14,909 bases of DNA from an uncultured Bacteroidota bacterium (GCA_900542475.1 UQNO01000047.1:1-14909), one strand, 5' to 3'; counted from the first letter of the stretch, positions 6,016-13,306 are shown. Numbers and translations: made by a program. The notes: generated by a model from the letters alone, not told the origin.

Positions 6016-7863
6016 TTAATATCTCGCTCTCTTTCCGTGTTTTTTCTCTGGACGCTCGTTATCTCTTGAGCGTTTTTTCTTACCATTCTTATCTTTCGTC
6101 CCGCTTCCTTTTCTACTCTTTCTCTCGCGCCTCTCCCCTTCGCGGTCACGGTAGCGACGTTCTTCGTGGAAATTGTCGCGCGACTGCTTCTCGCCGCGTT
6201 TACGCTTCGGTTTGTCGTCTTTTTTATCTTTAGATTTCGGATCCCCTGTTGTGATTTCAACGCGAATACCTTCGGGGTTCTTGCTCGGGTCGGCAAAACA
6301 GTCAACGATAAACCGAGCCTGCGCGCCATCGACGGCGACGAATGAGAAATTCTCCATCAAATCAATATGACCGATTTCAATGTCTTTAGTTCCAGTCACA
6401 TCGTTGATTTTGCCTATCAATGAATTAGGCTTTATATGGTCGCGTTTGCCCATGCCGAAAAACAGCCTCACCATGTGCGCGTCGTTGTACTGTTTCTTCT
6501 CTTTCTTCTCTTTCTTCGCTTTCTTGTTGCTTTCTTTAGTATCGTCAACATTCAGGTCTTTAGCGTTTTTGTAATAATCGAGGAAGCGGTTGAAATTCAA
6601 CGCCACCACTCGTGTTATCAGTTCTTCGCGTGTGAGCCAGTTGAGTTTTTTGAACACTACGGGCAGATAGTCGTCGATGTCGTCGCGCATGATATCGACT
6701 TTTTCAAGATTGTCGATATGGCGGAACAGTTGTTTTTCGCAGACCTGTTGTGCCGTTGGAATGAGCTCGCGCTCCATCGGGCGACCGAGTTGTTTCTCGA
6801 TAGCTTTGATTTTATGTTTCTCTTTCAGATGCACCAGGCTGATGCAGATGCCAGTCTTGTCGGCGCGTCCTGTTCTGCCGCTACGGTGCACGTAAGTGTC
6901 GATGTCGTCAGGGAGATTGTAATTGATAATATGTGTCAAGTTATTGACGTCCAAGCCTCTTGCCGCCACGTCGGTAGCCACAAGAATCTGGGTGAACCCT
7001 TGGCGGAAATGGTTCATCACGAGGTCGCGCTGTGCCTGCGAGAGGTCGCCATGCAGCGAAGCGGCGTTGTAGCCGTCGTGAATGAGATGGTCGGCGACAT
7101 CTTGAGTCTCAAGTTTAGTGCGGCAGAATACGATTCCGTAAATCGACGGATAATAATCGATTAAGCGTTTCAGCGCAAGGTATCTGTCGCTCGCCTTGAT
7201 GAGATAATAGTTGTGTCGGACGCTTGAAGTACCCGAATTTTTCTGCCCTATGCTGATGCGTACAGGATTGCTCATGTATTTGTTGAGAATCTGTTCCACC
7301 TCGGCAGGCATTGTTGCGGAAAACAGCAGTGTGTTCTTTTGCTCCGGCATATATTCCAAAATTGCATCGACATCTTCCTGAAATCCCATGTCGAGCATCT
7401 CATCGGCCTCGTCGAGAACCATCCACTTCACATTGCTGAAGTCGATGCGGTTGCGACGAATCATGTCCTGCAGACGCCCCGGCGTCGCCACTATTATTTG
7501 AGGTTTCTTGGCCAGACTCTTGAACTGCACCTCTATACTCGCGCCACCATACACCGGCACTATCATGATTTCGGGTATATACTTCGCATAATTGAGTAAA
7601 TCCCTGGTAATCTGCATACAAAGTTCGCGCGTGGGACATAACACCAGAGCTTGAACACTGCGGTCTTTCGGGTCGATATTCTGCAAAAGAGGCAATCCGA
7701 AAGCAGCGGTCTTGCCCGTTCCCGTTTGAGCAAGGCCAACTAAATCAGTACGTTGCGACAATAACACTGGCAAAACCTCCGCCTGAATGGGCATGGGCTC
7801 CTTGAATCCTAATTCATCAATGGCTTTAAGGATCAGTGGACTTAAATTGAAATCTTGAAACAT
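6016..7863 (-). CDS. deaD: DEAD-box ATP-dependent RNA helicase with DbpA-type RNA-binding domain
   Basis: The 615-residue helicase is of the DeaD/CsdA type, used for unwinding RNA in ribosome assembly, RNA decay and cold adaptation. From the ATG at 7863 the motifs are: Q motif (FKEPMPIQ) near residue 26, motif I AQTGTGKT at 45-52, PTREL at 78, TPGR at 127, DEAD at 151-154, SAT at 182-184, ATDVAARGLDV from 296 and HRSGRTGR at 326-333. A lysine-rich linker (about 443-458) precedes a DbpA-like RRM domain (about 463-540). A tail rich in K, R, E and D (about 545-615) probably aids RNA binding. A TTG at 7884 would extend the frame by seven codons, but it lies in the gene's own -7 box, so the ATG is preferred. 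It diverges from the serine hydrolase gene. Confidence 0.95.
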   Translation of the reverse strand: MFQDFNLSPLILKAIDELGFKEPMPIQAEVLPVLLSQRTDLVGLAQTGTGKTAAFGLPLLQNIDPKDRSVQALVLCPTRELCMQITRDLLNYAKYIPEIMIVPVYGGASIEVQFKSLAKKPQIIVATPGRLQDMIRRNRIDFSNVKWMVLDEADEMLDMGFQEDVDAILEYMPEQKNTLLFSATMPAEVEQILNKYMSNPVRISIGQKNSGTSSVRHNYYLIKASDRYLALKRLIDYYPSIYGIVFCRTKLETQDVADHLIHDGYNAASLHGDLSQAQRDLVMNHFRQGFTQILVATDVAARGLDVNNLTHIINYNLPDDIDTYVHRSGRTGRADKTGICISLVHLKEKHKIKAIEKQLGRPMERELIPTAQQVCEKQLFRHIDNLEKVDIMRDDIDDYLPVVFKKLNWLTREELITRVVALNFNRFLDYYKNAKDLNVDDTKESNKKAKKEKKEKKQYNDAHMVRLFFGMGKRDHIKPNSLIGKINDVTGTKDIEIGHIDLMENFSFVAVDGAQARFIVDCFADPSKNPEGIRVEITTGDPKSKDKKDDKPKRKRGEKQSRDNFHEERRYRDREGERRERKSRKGSGTKDKNGKKKRSRDNERPEKKHGKRARY

Positions 7864-7881
7864 ATTATGATATTTAGGGTG

Positions 7882-7889
7882 CAAAAATA
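7882..7889 (-). promoter_or_regulatory. -7 box of the DEAD-box helicase gene
   Basis: The minus strand reads TATTTTTG, 19 bases upstream of the helicase ATG, so the mRNA leader would be about ten bases or nearly absent. Only 11 bases separate it from the plus-strand box of the divergent hydrolase gene. Confidence 0.55.
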
Positions 7890-7900
7890 CAAAAATTTGC

Positions 7901-7908
7901 TATATTTG
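7901..7908 (+). promoter_or_regulatory. -7 box of the serine hydrolase lipoprotein gene
   Basis: TATATTTG followed by CA, an exact TAnnTTTG box 22 bases upstream of the ATG at 7931. It is back to back with the helicase promoter, so the two polymerase footprints must overlap. Confidence 0.55.
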
Positions 7909-7930
7909 CAGGATATTTTTTTTCAATAAG

Positions 7931-9190
7931 ATGAAAAAGCGATTTTTATTTTTAATTTTATCGATATTTTTGATTTCCTGTTCAGCAAGAGATGATAAAA
8001 AACAATATTCAATAGGAGAAGTGCAATCGTGGCCTGTTGTCAATGTCGATTCGATATTCATGGATTTGGACAAACCCGTTCTCGACAGAAAAGCGGAGCA
8101 AATAGACAGGACTTTCCAGAACTTGAAAAAGAAAACCTCTTTCAACGGCACGGTTTTATTTGCCGAAAAAGGCAGAATCATACTCAAGAAATCGTATGGA
8201 GTGCGTAATCTCAAGACAAGAAAAGACGAGCTGAACGTTGACGATGTGTTTCAGCTCAGCTCCGTCTCAAAGATGTTCACGGCAGAGGCCATAATGATTC
8301 TGAATAGTCGTCAACTTATCGATTATGACGTTGACATAAAAAATTACATCCCCGAATTTCCTTATAATGGCATCACCACGAGAATGCTGCTCACACATCG
8401 TTCAGGACTGTCGCGTTATGAGTCGCTGGCTGACAATCACTGGCCAAACAAAAAGATTCCGTTCACCAACAACGACATGATTGACTATTATGTCAAATAC
8501 AAACCCGACCCATACTTCAGACCTGACAACGGTTTTCATTACTGCAATGTGAATTACGCATTGCTGGCGAGCATAGTGGAACGCGTCTCGGGCAAGAGTT
8601 TTGTTGACTTCATGCAAGAAAATGTTTTTGATGCCATCGGCATGCATGATTCGTTTATCTACGATATGCCAACCGACACCGTGGTATCGCTGTATCTCCC
8701 CAATTGCGTTCAGGGATATTATATTGGTCGCCGACGTCCTCGTCAGGCTCAAAACGAGTATCTCAACGGTGTCAAAGGCGATAAAATCATGTTTTCAAAT
8801 GTCGAGGACATGTACCGTTTCAAGGTTGCCGTAGATTATGGATTGTTAGTGCCCGACACCATTCAGAGCGAGGCTTTCGTGCCTGGAAGTCCCAAATACT
8901 CGAAAAGGAAGGACAACTATGGTTTCGGATGGCGCATCTCGCGCAAATACCCCGACTGTTACTATCATTACGGATGGTGGAAAGGTTATCGCTCGTTTTT
9001 CTTGTTCGACAAAAAGAACGACCGCACGGTCATTATCCTGACTAATACCGATAAAGGTCCGAATTCAGATGTGTTTTGGAGAATATTGAAAGACAATAGT
9101 ATATCATTGGCCCCTGCTTCCATCAATATTCATGAAATGGAACTTGTAAACAACCTGAAATTCCCTTGTTCATCATACCTTGACAGATGA
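7931..9190 (+). CDS. Beta-lactamase-fold serine hydrolase, predicted lipoprotein
   Basis: The 419-residue protein is of the class C beta-lactamase/penicillin-binding-protein superfamily. A type II signal peptide is clear: MKKR, a hydrophobic stretch, then the lipobox LISC with lipidated Cys17, so the protein is exported and membrane-anchored. The catalytic triad motifs are complete: SxxK at S111-K114 (SSVSKMF), YxN at Y204-N206 (HYCNVNYALL) and HxG at H346-G348 (YYHYGWWKG), the family's variant of KTG. LTHRSGL at 155-161 is the usual family landmark. Homologues act as peptidases, esterases or carboxypeptidases on peptidoglycan fragments or peptides as well as beta-lactamases. The substrate cannot be told, and calling it a resistance gene would be unjustified. 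It ends four bases from the convergent response regulator gene. Confidence 0.92.
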   Translation: MKKRFLFLILSIFLISCSARDDKKQYSIGEVQSWPVVNVDSIFMDLDKPVLDRKAEQIDRTFQNLKKKTSFNGTVLFAEKGRIILKKSYGVRNLKTRKDELNVDDVFQLSSVSKMFTAEAIMILNSRQLIDYDVDIKNYIPEFPYNGITTRMLLTHRSGLSRYESLADNHWPNKKIPFTNNDMIDYYVKYKPDPYFRPDNGFHYCNVNYALLASIVERVSGKSFVDFMQENVFDAIGMHDSFIYDMPTDTVVSLYLPNCVQGYYIGRRRPRQAQNEYLNGVKGDKIMFSNVEDMYRFKVAVDYGLLVPDTIQSEAFVPGSPKYSKRKDNYGFGWRISRKYPDCYYHYGWWKGYRSFFLFDKKNDRTVIILTNTDKGPNSDVFWRILKDNSISLAPASINIHEMELVNNLKFPCSSYLDR

Positions 9191-9194
9191 TTTA

Positions 9195-9881
9195 TCATGT
9201 CTCGACGACAAGCTTATATCCTACACCATGTACGTTTTCGAGTTTAATTGTCGGGTCTTCACATAATAAGTTGCGCAATCGTTTCACATAAACATCCATG
9301 TTTCGTGCATTGAAGTAATTATCGGAATGCCATACTCGTTTCAACGCTAAAGGTCGCTCCACTACATGGTTTTTATACTCAAACAATAAATACAACAAAT
9401 CCAACTCTTTGGAAGTCAACTTCTTCTCTTTTCCGTTGCATGTCAGCACATTATGCAATGCATCCAAGGTGCAGTTACCTACAGTGAAAAAATGCTGTTT
9501 GCTTTCAAAGGCTTTAGTCCTTTTTTGAATAGCTTTAATACGCAGACCAAGCTCTTCCATATTGAAAGGGCGTGAAATGAAGTCGTCAGCACCAACATTA
9601 AAAGCATTGATAATCTCGGCCTGATGTGGGGCGGCACCTAAAAAAACGATCGGAATAGACCTGTTTTTGCGGCGAATCTCTTTGGCTAAATCAATTCCAT
9701 TGATAATCGTTATTTCCGCGTCGATTAACACGAAGTCGAAATGCTCCTTGCAAAAAAGCTGAAAAGCAACCTCTCCATTAAGACATATTTGCGTGAGATA
9801 TCCACATGAAATAAGGTAGTTTTTTGTGATTGAAGCTAAATCCCTGTCGTGTATAGCTAATAATATTTTCAGTTTCAACAT
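9195..9881 (-). CDS. OmpR/RprY-like response regulator with atypical receiver
   Basis: The 228-residue regulator has an N-terminal receiver (about 4-120) and a C-terminal winged-helix DNA-binding domain (about 130-226) with FNARNMDVYVKRLRNLL and HGVGYKLV, close to Bacteroides RprY. The presumed phosphoacceptor D54 (VLIDAE) is kept, but other phosphorylation residues are not. The first of the paired acidic residues is H11 (LAIHDRDL), the switch Thr/Ser is G82 (IVFLGA), and the conserved Lys is R104 (ISRPF, normally TKPF). It may therefore act without normal phospho-switching. No histidine kinase gene is adjacent. The ATG at 9881 follows a minus-strand -7 box, with a palindrome between them that could be an autoregulatory site. 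Confidence 0.93.
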   Translation of the reverse strand: MLKLKILLAIHDRDLASITKNYLISCGYLTQICLNGEVAFQLFCKEHFDFVLIDAEITIINGIDLAKEIRRKNRSIPIVFLGAAPHQAEIINAFNVGADDFISRPFNMEELGLRIKAIQKRTKAFESKQHFFTVGNCTLDALHNVLTCNGKEKKLTSKELDLLYLLFEYKNHVVERPLALKRVWHSDNYFNARNMDVYVKRLRNLLCEDPTIKLENVHGVGYKLVVET

Positions 9882-9898
9882 AAATAATACTTTTAGTT

Positions 9899-9914
9899 AT
9901 GAAAATGTTTTCAT
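9899..9914. promoter_or_regulatory. Palindrome upstream of the response regulator gene
   Basis: ATGAAAA and TTTTCAT arms flank a two-base centre, between the start codon at 9881 and the -7 box at 9917-9924. A dimeric regulator bound here would block early transcription, so autoregulation is plausible, though no second direct copy typical of OmpR-family sites was seen. Confidence 0.3.
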
Positions 9915-9916
9915 CA

Positions 9917-9924
9917 CAAAAGTA
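9917..9924 (-). promoter_or_regulatory. -7 box of the response regulator gene
   Basis: The minus strand reads TACTTTTG, an exact TAnnTTTG, 36 bases upstream of the ATG. The rest of 9925-10055 is AT-rich spacer without a supportable gene. Confidence 0.5.
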
Positions 9925-10060
9925 GAAAAAGGAACAAACATGAAAAAATATTATAAACATAAATCATTCAGTATAAGTGATTTTTAACATAAATTTCATT
10001 TTTTTGCAAGAAATCTTAAAATTTTTTAACAAAAAACATCTCTATGTTAAAAAAAATATG

Positions 10061-10068
10061 TATTTTTG
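10061..10068 (+). promoter_or_regulatory. -7 box of the orphan small RNA
   Basis: TATTTTTG followed by CA, the same form as the boxes of yicC and the SAM hydrolase gene, yet no plus-strand protein gene follows. The nearest features downstream are a hairpin at 10077 and a terminator at 10157. No clear -33 TTTG is present. Confidence 0.5.
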
Positions 10069-10071
10069 CAG

Positions 10072-10191
10072 TGCGTAACAATGTACATCCATAATTACCT
10101 ATCTGGTAATTTACATTGTTCGTAAAAGGTTTCATAAATTTTGGTTTTTGGTTCTGGGAACCATCTCCGCTCAAGAGATGGTTCCTTTTTT
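10072..10191 (+). ncRNA. Candidate orphan small RNA, about 120 nt
   Basis: A plus-strand transcription unit lies between two minus-strand genes: a -7 box (10061-10068), a stable 5' hairpin and an intrinsic terminator. The 5' hairpin has outer arms AACAATGTA (10077-10085) and TACATTGTT (10112-10120), and inner arms AATTACC (10093-10099) and GGTAATT (10105-10111) with loop TATCT. A seven-base bulge lies on the 5' side only. A 36-base single-stranded, U- and G-rich stretch (10121-10156) precedes the terminator and could be the target-pairing region. No credible ORF is present. It points toward the 3' end of purC. No known RNA family was recognised. Confidence 0.6.
10157..10191 (+). terminator. 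Intrinsic terminator of the orphan small RNA
   Basis: Perfect 11-base arms (GGAACCATCTC at 10157-10167, GAGATGGTTCC at 10175-10185), a seven-base loop and six T residues (10186-10191). The U-tract is on the plus strand only, so it does not serve the minus-strand genes on either side. Confidence 0.85.
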
Positions 10192-10217
10192 GTGGATAAT
10201 ATTACCGTTATTTCCAA

Positions 10218-10253
10218 AACAGCGGAGACGGACTGTCGTCCGTCTCCGCTGTT
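10218..10253 (-). terminator. Terminator hairpin after purC
   Basis: Perfect 16-base arms (10218-10233 and 10238-10253) with a four-base loop, 17 bases beyond the purC stop. On the minus strand it is followed only by a short T run overlapping the stem base. A third half-copy of the arm, GTCCGTCTCC, lies at 10254-10263. Its core GAGACGGA/TCCGTCTC recurs in the rRNA terminator at 14845-14869. Confidence 0.65.
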
Positions 10254-10270
10254 GTCCGTCTCCACGGTGA

Positions 10271-11221
10271 TTATTGATTGTCTTTCAACCAATTATTCAC
10301 ATTTTCCTCAATCCTTGCATTGACATCTTCGGTATCTTTGGCTTTCTCGAACTTTTTGCCGGTCACTTTTTCATAAAGTTCGATGTATCTGTCGGAGATT
10401 CCTGCCACAATCTCGGGTGTCATCTCGGGTACCTTCTGACCTTCTTTGCCCTGGAAGCCGTTTGCCATCAGCCATTCGCGGACGAACTCCTTCGAGAGTT
10501 GCTTCACCGGCTCGCCTTTCGCGAAGCATTCCTCGTATTGGTCGGCGATGAAATAACGCGACGAGTCGGGAGTGTGAATTTCGTCCATCAGATAAATTTG
10601 GTCGCCGATTTTGCCAAACTCGTATTTTGTGTCAACGAGAATCAATCCGTGTTTAGCAGCGACTTCAGTGCCTCTTTGGAACAATTTGCGGGTGATGACC
10701 TCGATTTGTTCGTAGTCTTCCTTGTTTATAAGTCCTTGACGAATAATCTCTTCCTTTGAGATATCTTCATCGTGGCCTTCTTCCGCCTTGGTGGTGGGAG
10801 TGATGATTGGCTCGGCGAACTTCTGATGTTCCTTCATACCGTCGGGAATTATCACGCCGCAAATGGTATGCTGACCGCTTTTGTAGGTGCGCCACGAGCT
10901 GCCTGTGAGGTATCCGCGGATAATCATCTCGACAGGAAAGGGCTTGCAGAGTTTACCAACCGTCACCATAGGATCTGGAGTGGCGATTTTCCAGTTTGGC
11001 ACGATGTCAGTGGTCATGTCGAGAAACTCGGCCGCTATCTGGTTGAGAATCTGACCCTTGAACGGAATGCCTTCTGGCAAAATAACATCGAATGCCGAAA
11101 TGCGGTCAGTGGCGACCATCACTAAATATTTGTTTTCGATAAAATAAACGTCACGAACCTTGCCGTGATACACTTTTGTCTGATTTTTGAAATTGAAATC
11201 AGTTCTTGTTAATGCTTTCAT
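10271..11221 (-). CDS. purC: Phosphoribosylaminoimidazole-succinocarboxamide (SAICAR) synthase
   Basis: The 316-residue enzyme joins CAIR and aspartate using ATP to form SAICAR (EC 6.3.2.6), the eighth step of de novo purine synthesis. Family marks include GKVRDVY near the N-terminus, TDRISAFDVILPEGIPFKG at 38-56, RGYLTGSSW, LVDTKYEFG and DEIHTPDSSR. It is the longer form of about 300 residues common outside enterobacteria. The ATG at 11221 gives a complete N-terminus. It follows phoH in the same direction after 101 bases without a clear TAnnTTTG box, so the two are probably co-transcribed, ending at the hairpin at 10218-10253. Confidence 0.96.
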   Translation of the reverse strand: MKALTRTDFNFKNQTKVYHGKVRDVYFIENKYLVMVATDRISAFDVILPEGIPFKGQILNQIAAEFLDMTTDIVPNWKIATPDPMVTVGKLCKPFPVEMIIRGYLTGSSWRTYKSGQHTICGVIIPDGMKEHQKFAEPIITPTTKAEEGHDEDISKEEIIRQGLINKEDYEQIEVITRKLFQRGTEVAAKHGLILVDTKYEFGKIGDQIYLMDEIHTPDSSRYFIADQYEECFAKGEPVKQLSKEFVREWLMANGFQGKEGQKVPEMTPEIVAGISDRYIELYEKVTGKKFEKAKDTEDVNARIEENVNNWLKDNQ

Positions 11222-11322
11222 ATCTTATATTTTGTTAAATTTTTCTTTTTTTTCGTCATTTCAGGTACAGTCGATAAATCACCGGCATTTAAATGTTTCG
11301 GGATAATTTATGTGTCCGATAT

Positions 11323-12375
11323 TTATTCATCCAAGGTGAATGCTTTTGCTTCGCTCGGGTCTCCACTTCCTTCGGTCGGTCGAAATGAGGCGGGAGGTGC
11401 ATCTTCTTTCGAAATGACTGTGTCGTTATCGTGATAAAATTTTTTATAAGCGTTCACTATATCCGTCACCAGCTTATGGCGCACCACGTCTTTCTCATCC
11501 AGGAAGATAAACTCTATTCCTTTCACATTGCCGAGGATATCAACGGCTTGCGGCAGTCCGGATGGCTGGTTCTTCGGCAGGTCTATTTGCGTCACGTCGC
11601 CGGTTATGACGAACTTCGCATTGCGTCCCATACGCGTTAGGAACATCTTCAGTTGTGCCCTTGTTGCGTTCTGAGCTTCGTCCAATATCACGAAAGCGTG
11701 GTCAAGTGTTCGGCCTCTCATGAAAGCCAGCGGTGCAATTTCGATGGTACCGTCTTCCATGTAAGCCTGTAATTTAGCTTGCGGCAGCATATCGCGCAAG
11801 GCATCGTACAACGGCTGCAAATACGGGTCGAGTTTATCCTTTAGATCACCTGGCAAAAATCCGAGGTTTTCGCCTGCTTCCACTGCCGGTCTCGTCAAGA
11901 GGACACGGCGCACCTCACGGTTTTTCAGAGCTCTCACTGCCAATGCCACCGCAGTGTAGGTCTTTCCTGTTCCAGCAGGCCCGATGGCAAAAATCATGTC
12001 TTTCTTGCCAATAGCATCTACCATACGTTTTTGGTTGAGCGTTATCGCCTTGATTTGCAAGCCATTACGACCATATACCAGCACGTCATCGTCGTTCATT
12101 TTCTTCACATAAGCCGTCTCTCCGTTAGAAATCATCACATCTTCAATCACTTGCGGATTGACGCTGCCAAATTTCTCAAGATGATTGACCAATATGGCGA
12201 GGCGGTCAAGAAAATAATTCACCTCATCATCTCCTCCTATCACCTTCACGAAATCGCCGCGCGCGATAATCTTAAGTTTCGGAAACAAGTTCTTGATTAT
12301 CGTAAGATATTGATCCTTAACACCATATAAGTCGCTCGGATTAACATTTTCTATCTGGACAATCTGTTCCGCCAT
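11323..12375 (-). CDS. phoH: PhoH-family ATPase with a repeat-derived C-terminal tail
   Basis: The 350-residue cytosolic ATPase is of the PhoH/PhoL family, linked to RNA metabolism and ribosome maturation. An N-terminal KH-like region spans about 1-95. Walker A GPAGTGKT is at 132-139 and Walker B VILDEAQN at 229-236, with VITGDVTQIDLP after it. The conserved core ends near NAYKKFYHD. The last 20 residues (331-350, beginning FRPTEGSGD) are encoded by a copy of the dispersed repeat also found after rocD, so the native stop codon seems to have been displaced. The start is the ATG at 12375, with a minus-strand -7 box at 12414-12421. It is probably co-transcribed with purC and divergent from the SAM hydrolase gene. 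Confidence 0.94.
   Translation of the reverse strand: MAEQIVQIENVNPSDLYGVKDQYLTIIKNLFPKLKIIARGDFVKVIGGDDEVNYFLDRLAILVNHLEKFGSVNPQVIEDVMISNGETAYVKKMNDDDVLVYGRNGLQIKAITLNQKRMVDAIGKKDMIFAIGPAGTGKTYTAVALAVRALKNREVRRVLLTRPAVEAGENLGFLPGDLKDKLDPYLQPLYDALRDMLPQAKLQAYMEDGTIEIAPLAFMRGRTLDHAFVILDEAQNATRAQLKMFLTRMGRNAKFVITGDVTQIDLPKNQPSGLPQAVDILGNVKGIEFIFLDEKDVVRHKLVTDIVNAYKKFYHDNDTVISKEDAPPASFRPTEGSGDPSEAKAFTLDE
11361..11386. repeat. Dispersed TCATTTCGA-type repeat, copy 2, inside phoH
   Basis: This stretch matches 2346-2371 at 24 of 26 bases in the same orientation. Here it is translated as part of PhoH rather than lying in a spacer. The hairpin arm that follows in copy 1 is degenerate here. Confidence 0.65.
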
Positions 12376-12413
12376 CTATTTCTTAATTATTTTTTCACCA
12401 TTATTTTGATATG

Positions 12414-12421
12414 CAAAGATA
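12414..12421 (-). promoter_or_regulatory. -7 box of the phoH-purC operon
   Basis: The minus strand reads TATCTTTG, an exact TAnnTTTG, 39 bases upstream of the phoH ATG in a divergent spacer. Confidence 0.55.
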
Positions 12422-12480
12422 AAAAATAAAAATTGTTCATAACTTTTTTATTTCAAGAAAAATTTTTCATTATAAAAATG

Positions 12481-12488
12481 TATTTTTG
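12481..12488 (+). promoter_or_regulatory. -7 box of the SAM hydroxide adenosyltransferase gene
   Basis: TATTTTTG followed by CA, an exact TAnnTTTG box 42 bases upstream of the ATG at 12531. It contains the TTG that could otherwise extend the frame upstream. Confidence 0.55.
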
Positions 12489-12530
12489 CATTTGGGAATT
12501 GAGCCTAAAAAAAAGGAAACGGGAAAAGCA

Positions 12531-13304
12531 ATGGCAATTATAACACTAACAAGCGACTGGGGGCTGTCGGATTATTACGTCGCGACAGTAAAAGGTCTTA
12601 TATTATCGGTTCTTCCCGGCGCAACCATTGTCGATATTACCCATAATATCGAGCCGTGGGACATTGCGTCGGCAGCGTTCATCATTCGCAACTGCTACCG
12701 AAACTTTCCGGAAGGCACTATTCACATCATCGCGGTGGAGACAGAGGAGTCGTCCGACAAGCCACATATCGCGCTGAAAGCCAACGGACATTATTTCATT
12801 GGCACGGACAACGATATTTTTTCGCTAATCCTTGGCGACTCTCCATTCGAGGCTGTTATCATCGATGTGATTCAGGATACAGACTATTTCACCTTCACAA
12901 CCAGAGACCGTTTCGTTAAAGTCGCAGTCATGATAGCCAATGGAGTGCCGTTCAATGAGATAGGTAGTCCTTATCCGGAAATCCGGAAATGTGTAACATT
13001 CCAGCCAACCATCGATATCAATTCCATACACGGAATCATCACTTTCGTTGATTCTTACGAAAACGTGGTCTCCAACATCACTAAAGAACTGTTCGAGAAG
13101 ATTAGAAACGGCAGAGCTTTCGAGATTCGGGCAGGGAAATATGTCGTCAGCAAAATCTGCCGAAGCTATACCGAGGTGATGATGCCCGACATTGTGGCAC
13201 TCTTCGGTACACACGGTTTCCTTGAGATAGCGATAAATCACGGGAAAGCCGCATCATTGCTTGGACTCTCCCGTGATTCTTCCGTTGATATTATTTTCAG
13301 ATAG
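12531..13304 (+). CDS. SAM hydrolase (adenosine-forming) / SAM hydroxide adenosyltransferase, DUF62 family
   Basis: The 257-residue protein is of the DUF62 family, which uses activated water to split S-adenosylmethionine into adenosine and methionine. Its relatives are the fluorinase and chlorinase. Visible marks are ITLTSDWGLSDYYV with D9 and D14, VDITHNI at 34-40, the TTRDRF segment with R125-D126 (family form GRDxF) and GSPYPE at 145-150. Start chosen at the ATG (12531), giving MAIITLTSDW. A TTG 45 bases upstream falls in the promoter box. It is divergent from phoH and ends two bases from the convergent PurF-like gene. The physiological purpose of these enzymes is not settled. It is unlikely to be a halogenase, but that rests on context rather than on a diagnostic residue. 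Confidence 0.9.
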   Translation: MAIITLTSDWGLSDYYVATVKGLILSVLPGATIVDITHNIEPWDIASAAFIIRNCYRNFPEGTIHIIAVETEESSDKPHIALKANGHYFIGTDNDIFSLILGDSPFEAVIIDVIQDTDYFTFTTRDRFVKVAVMIANGVPFNEIGSPYPEIRKCVTFQPTIDINSIHGIITFVDSYENVVSNITKELFEKIRNGRAFEIRAGKYVVSKICRSYTEVMMPDIVALFGTHGFLEIAINHGKAASLLGLSRDSSVDIIFR

Positions 13305-13306
13305 TA

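Noticed and set aside
6436..7164. 242-codon plus-strand frame within the helicase gene
   Set aside because: It is a mirror of the helicase coding strand with no recognisable domain; the minus frame carries all DEAD-box motifs.
7931..9190. Reading the serine hydrolase as an antibiotic-resistance beta-lactamase
   Set aside because: The SxxK, YxN and HxG motifs define the superfamily, but HxG and the lipoprotein form are common in peptidases and esterases. Nothing in the sequence shows beta-lactam hydrolysis.
10095..10323. Short ORFs on both strands between the response regulator and purC genes
   Set aside because: They translate the hairpin arms of the small RNA and of the purC terminator, and neither has a plausible start context.
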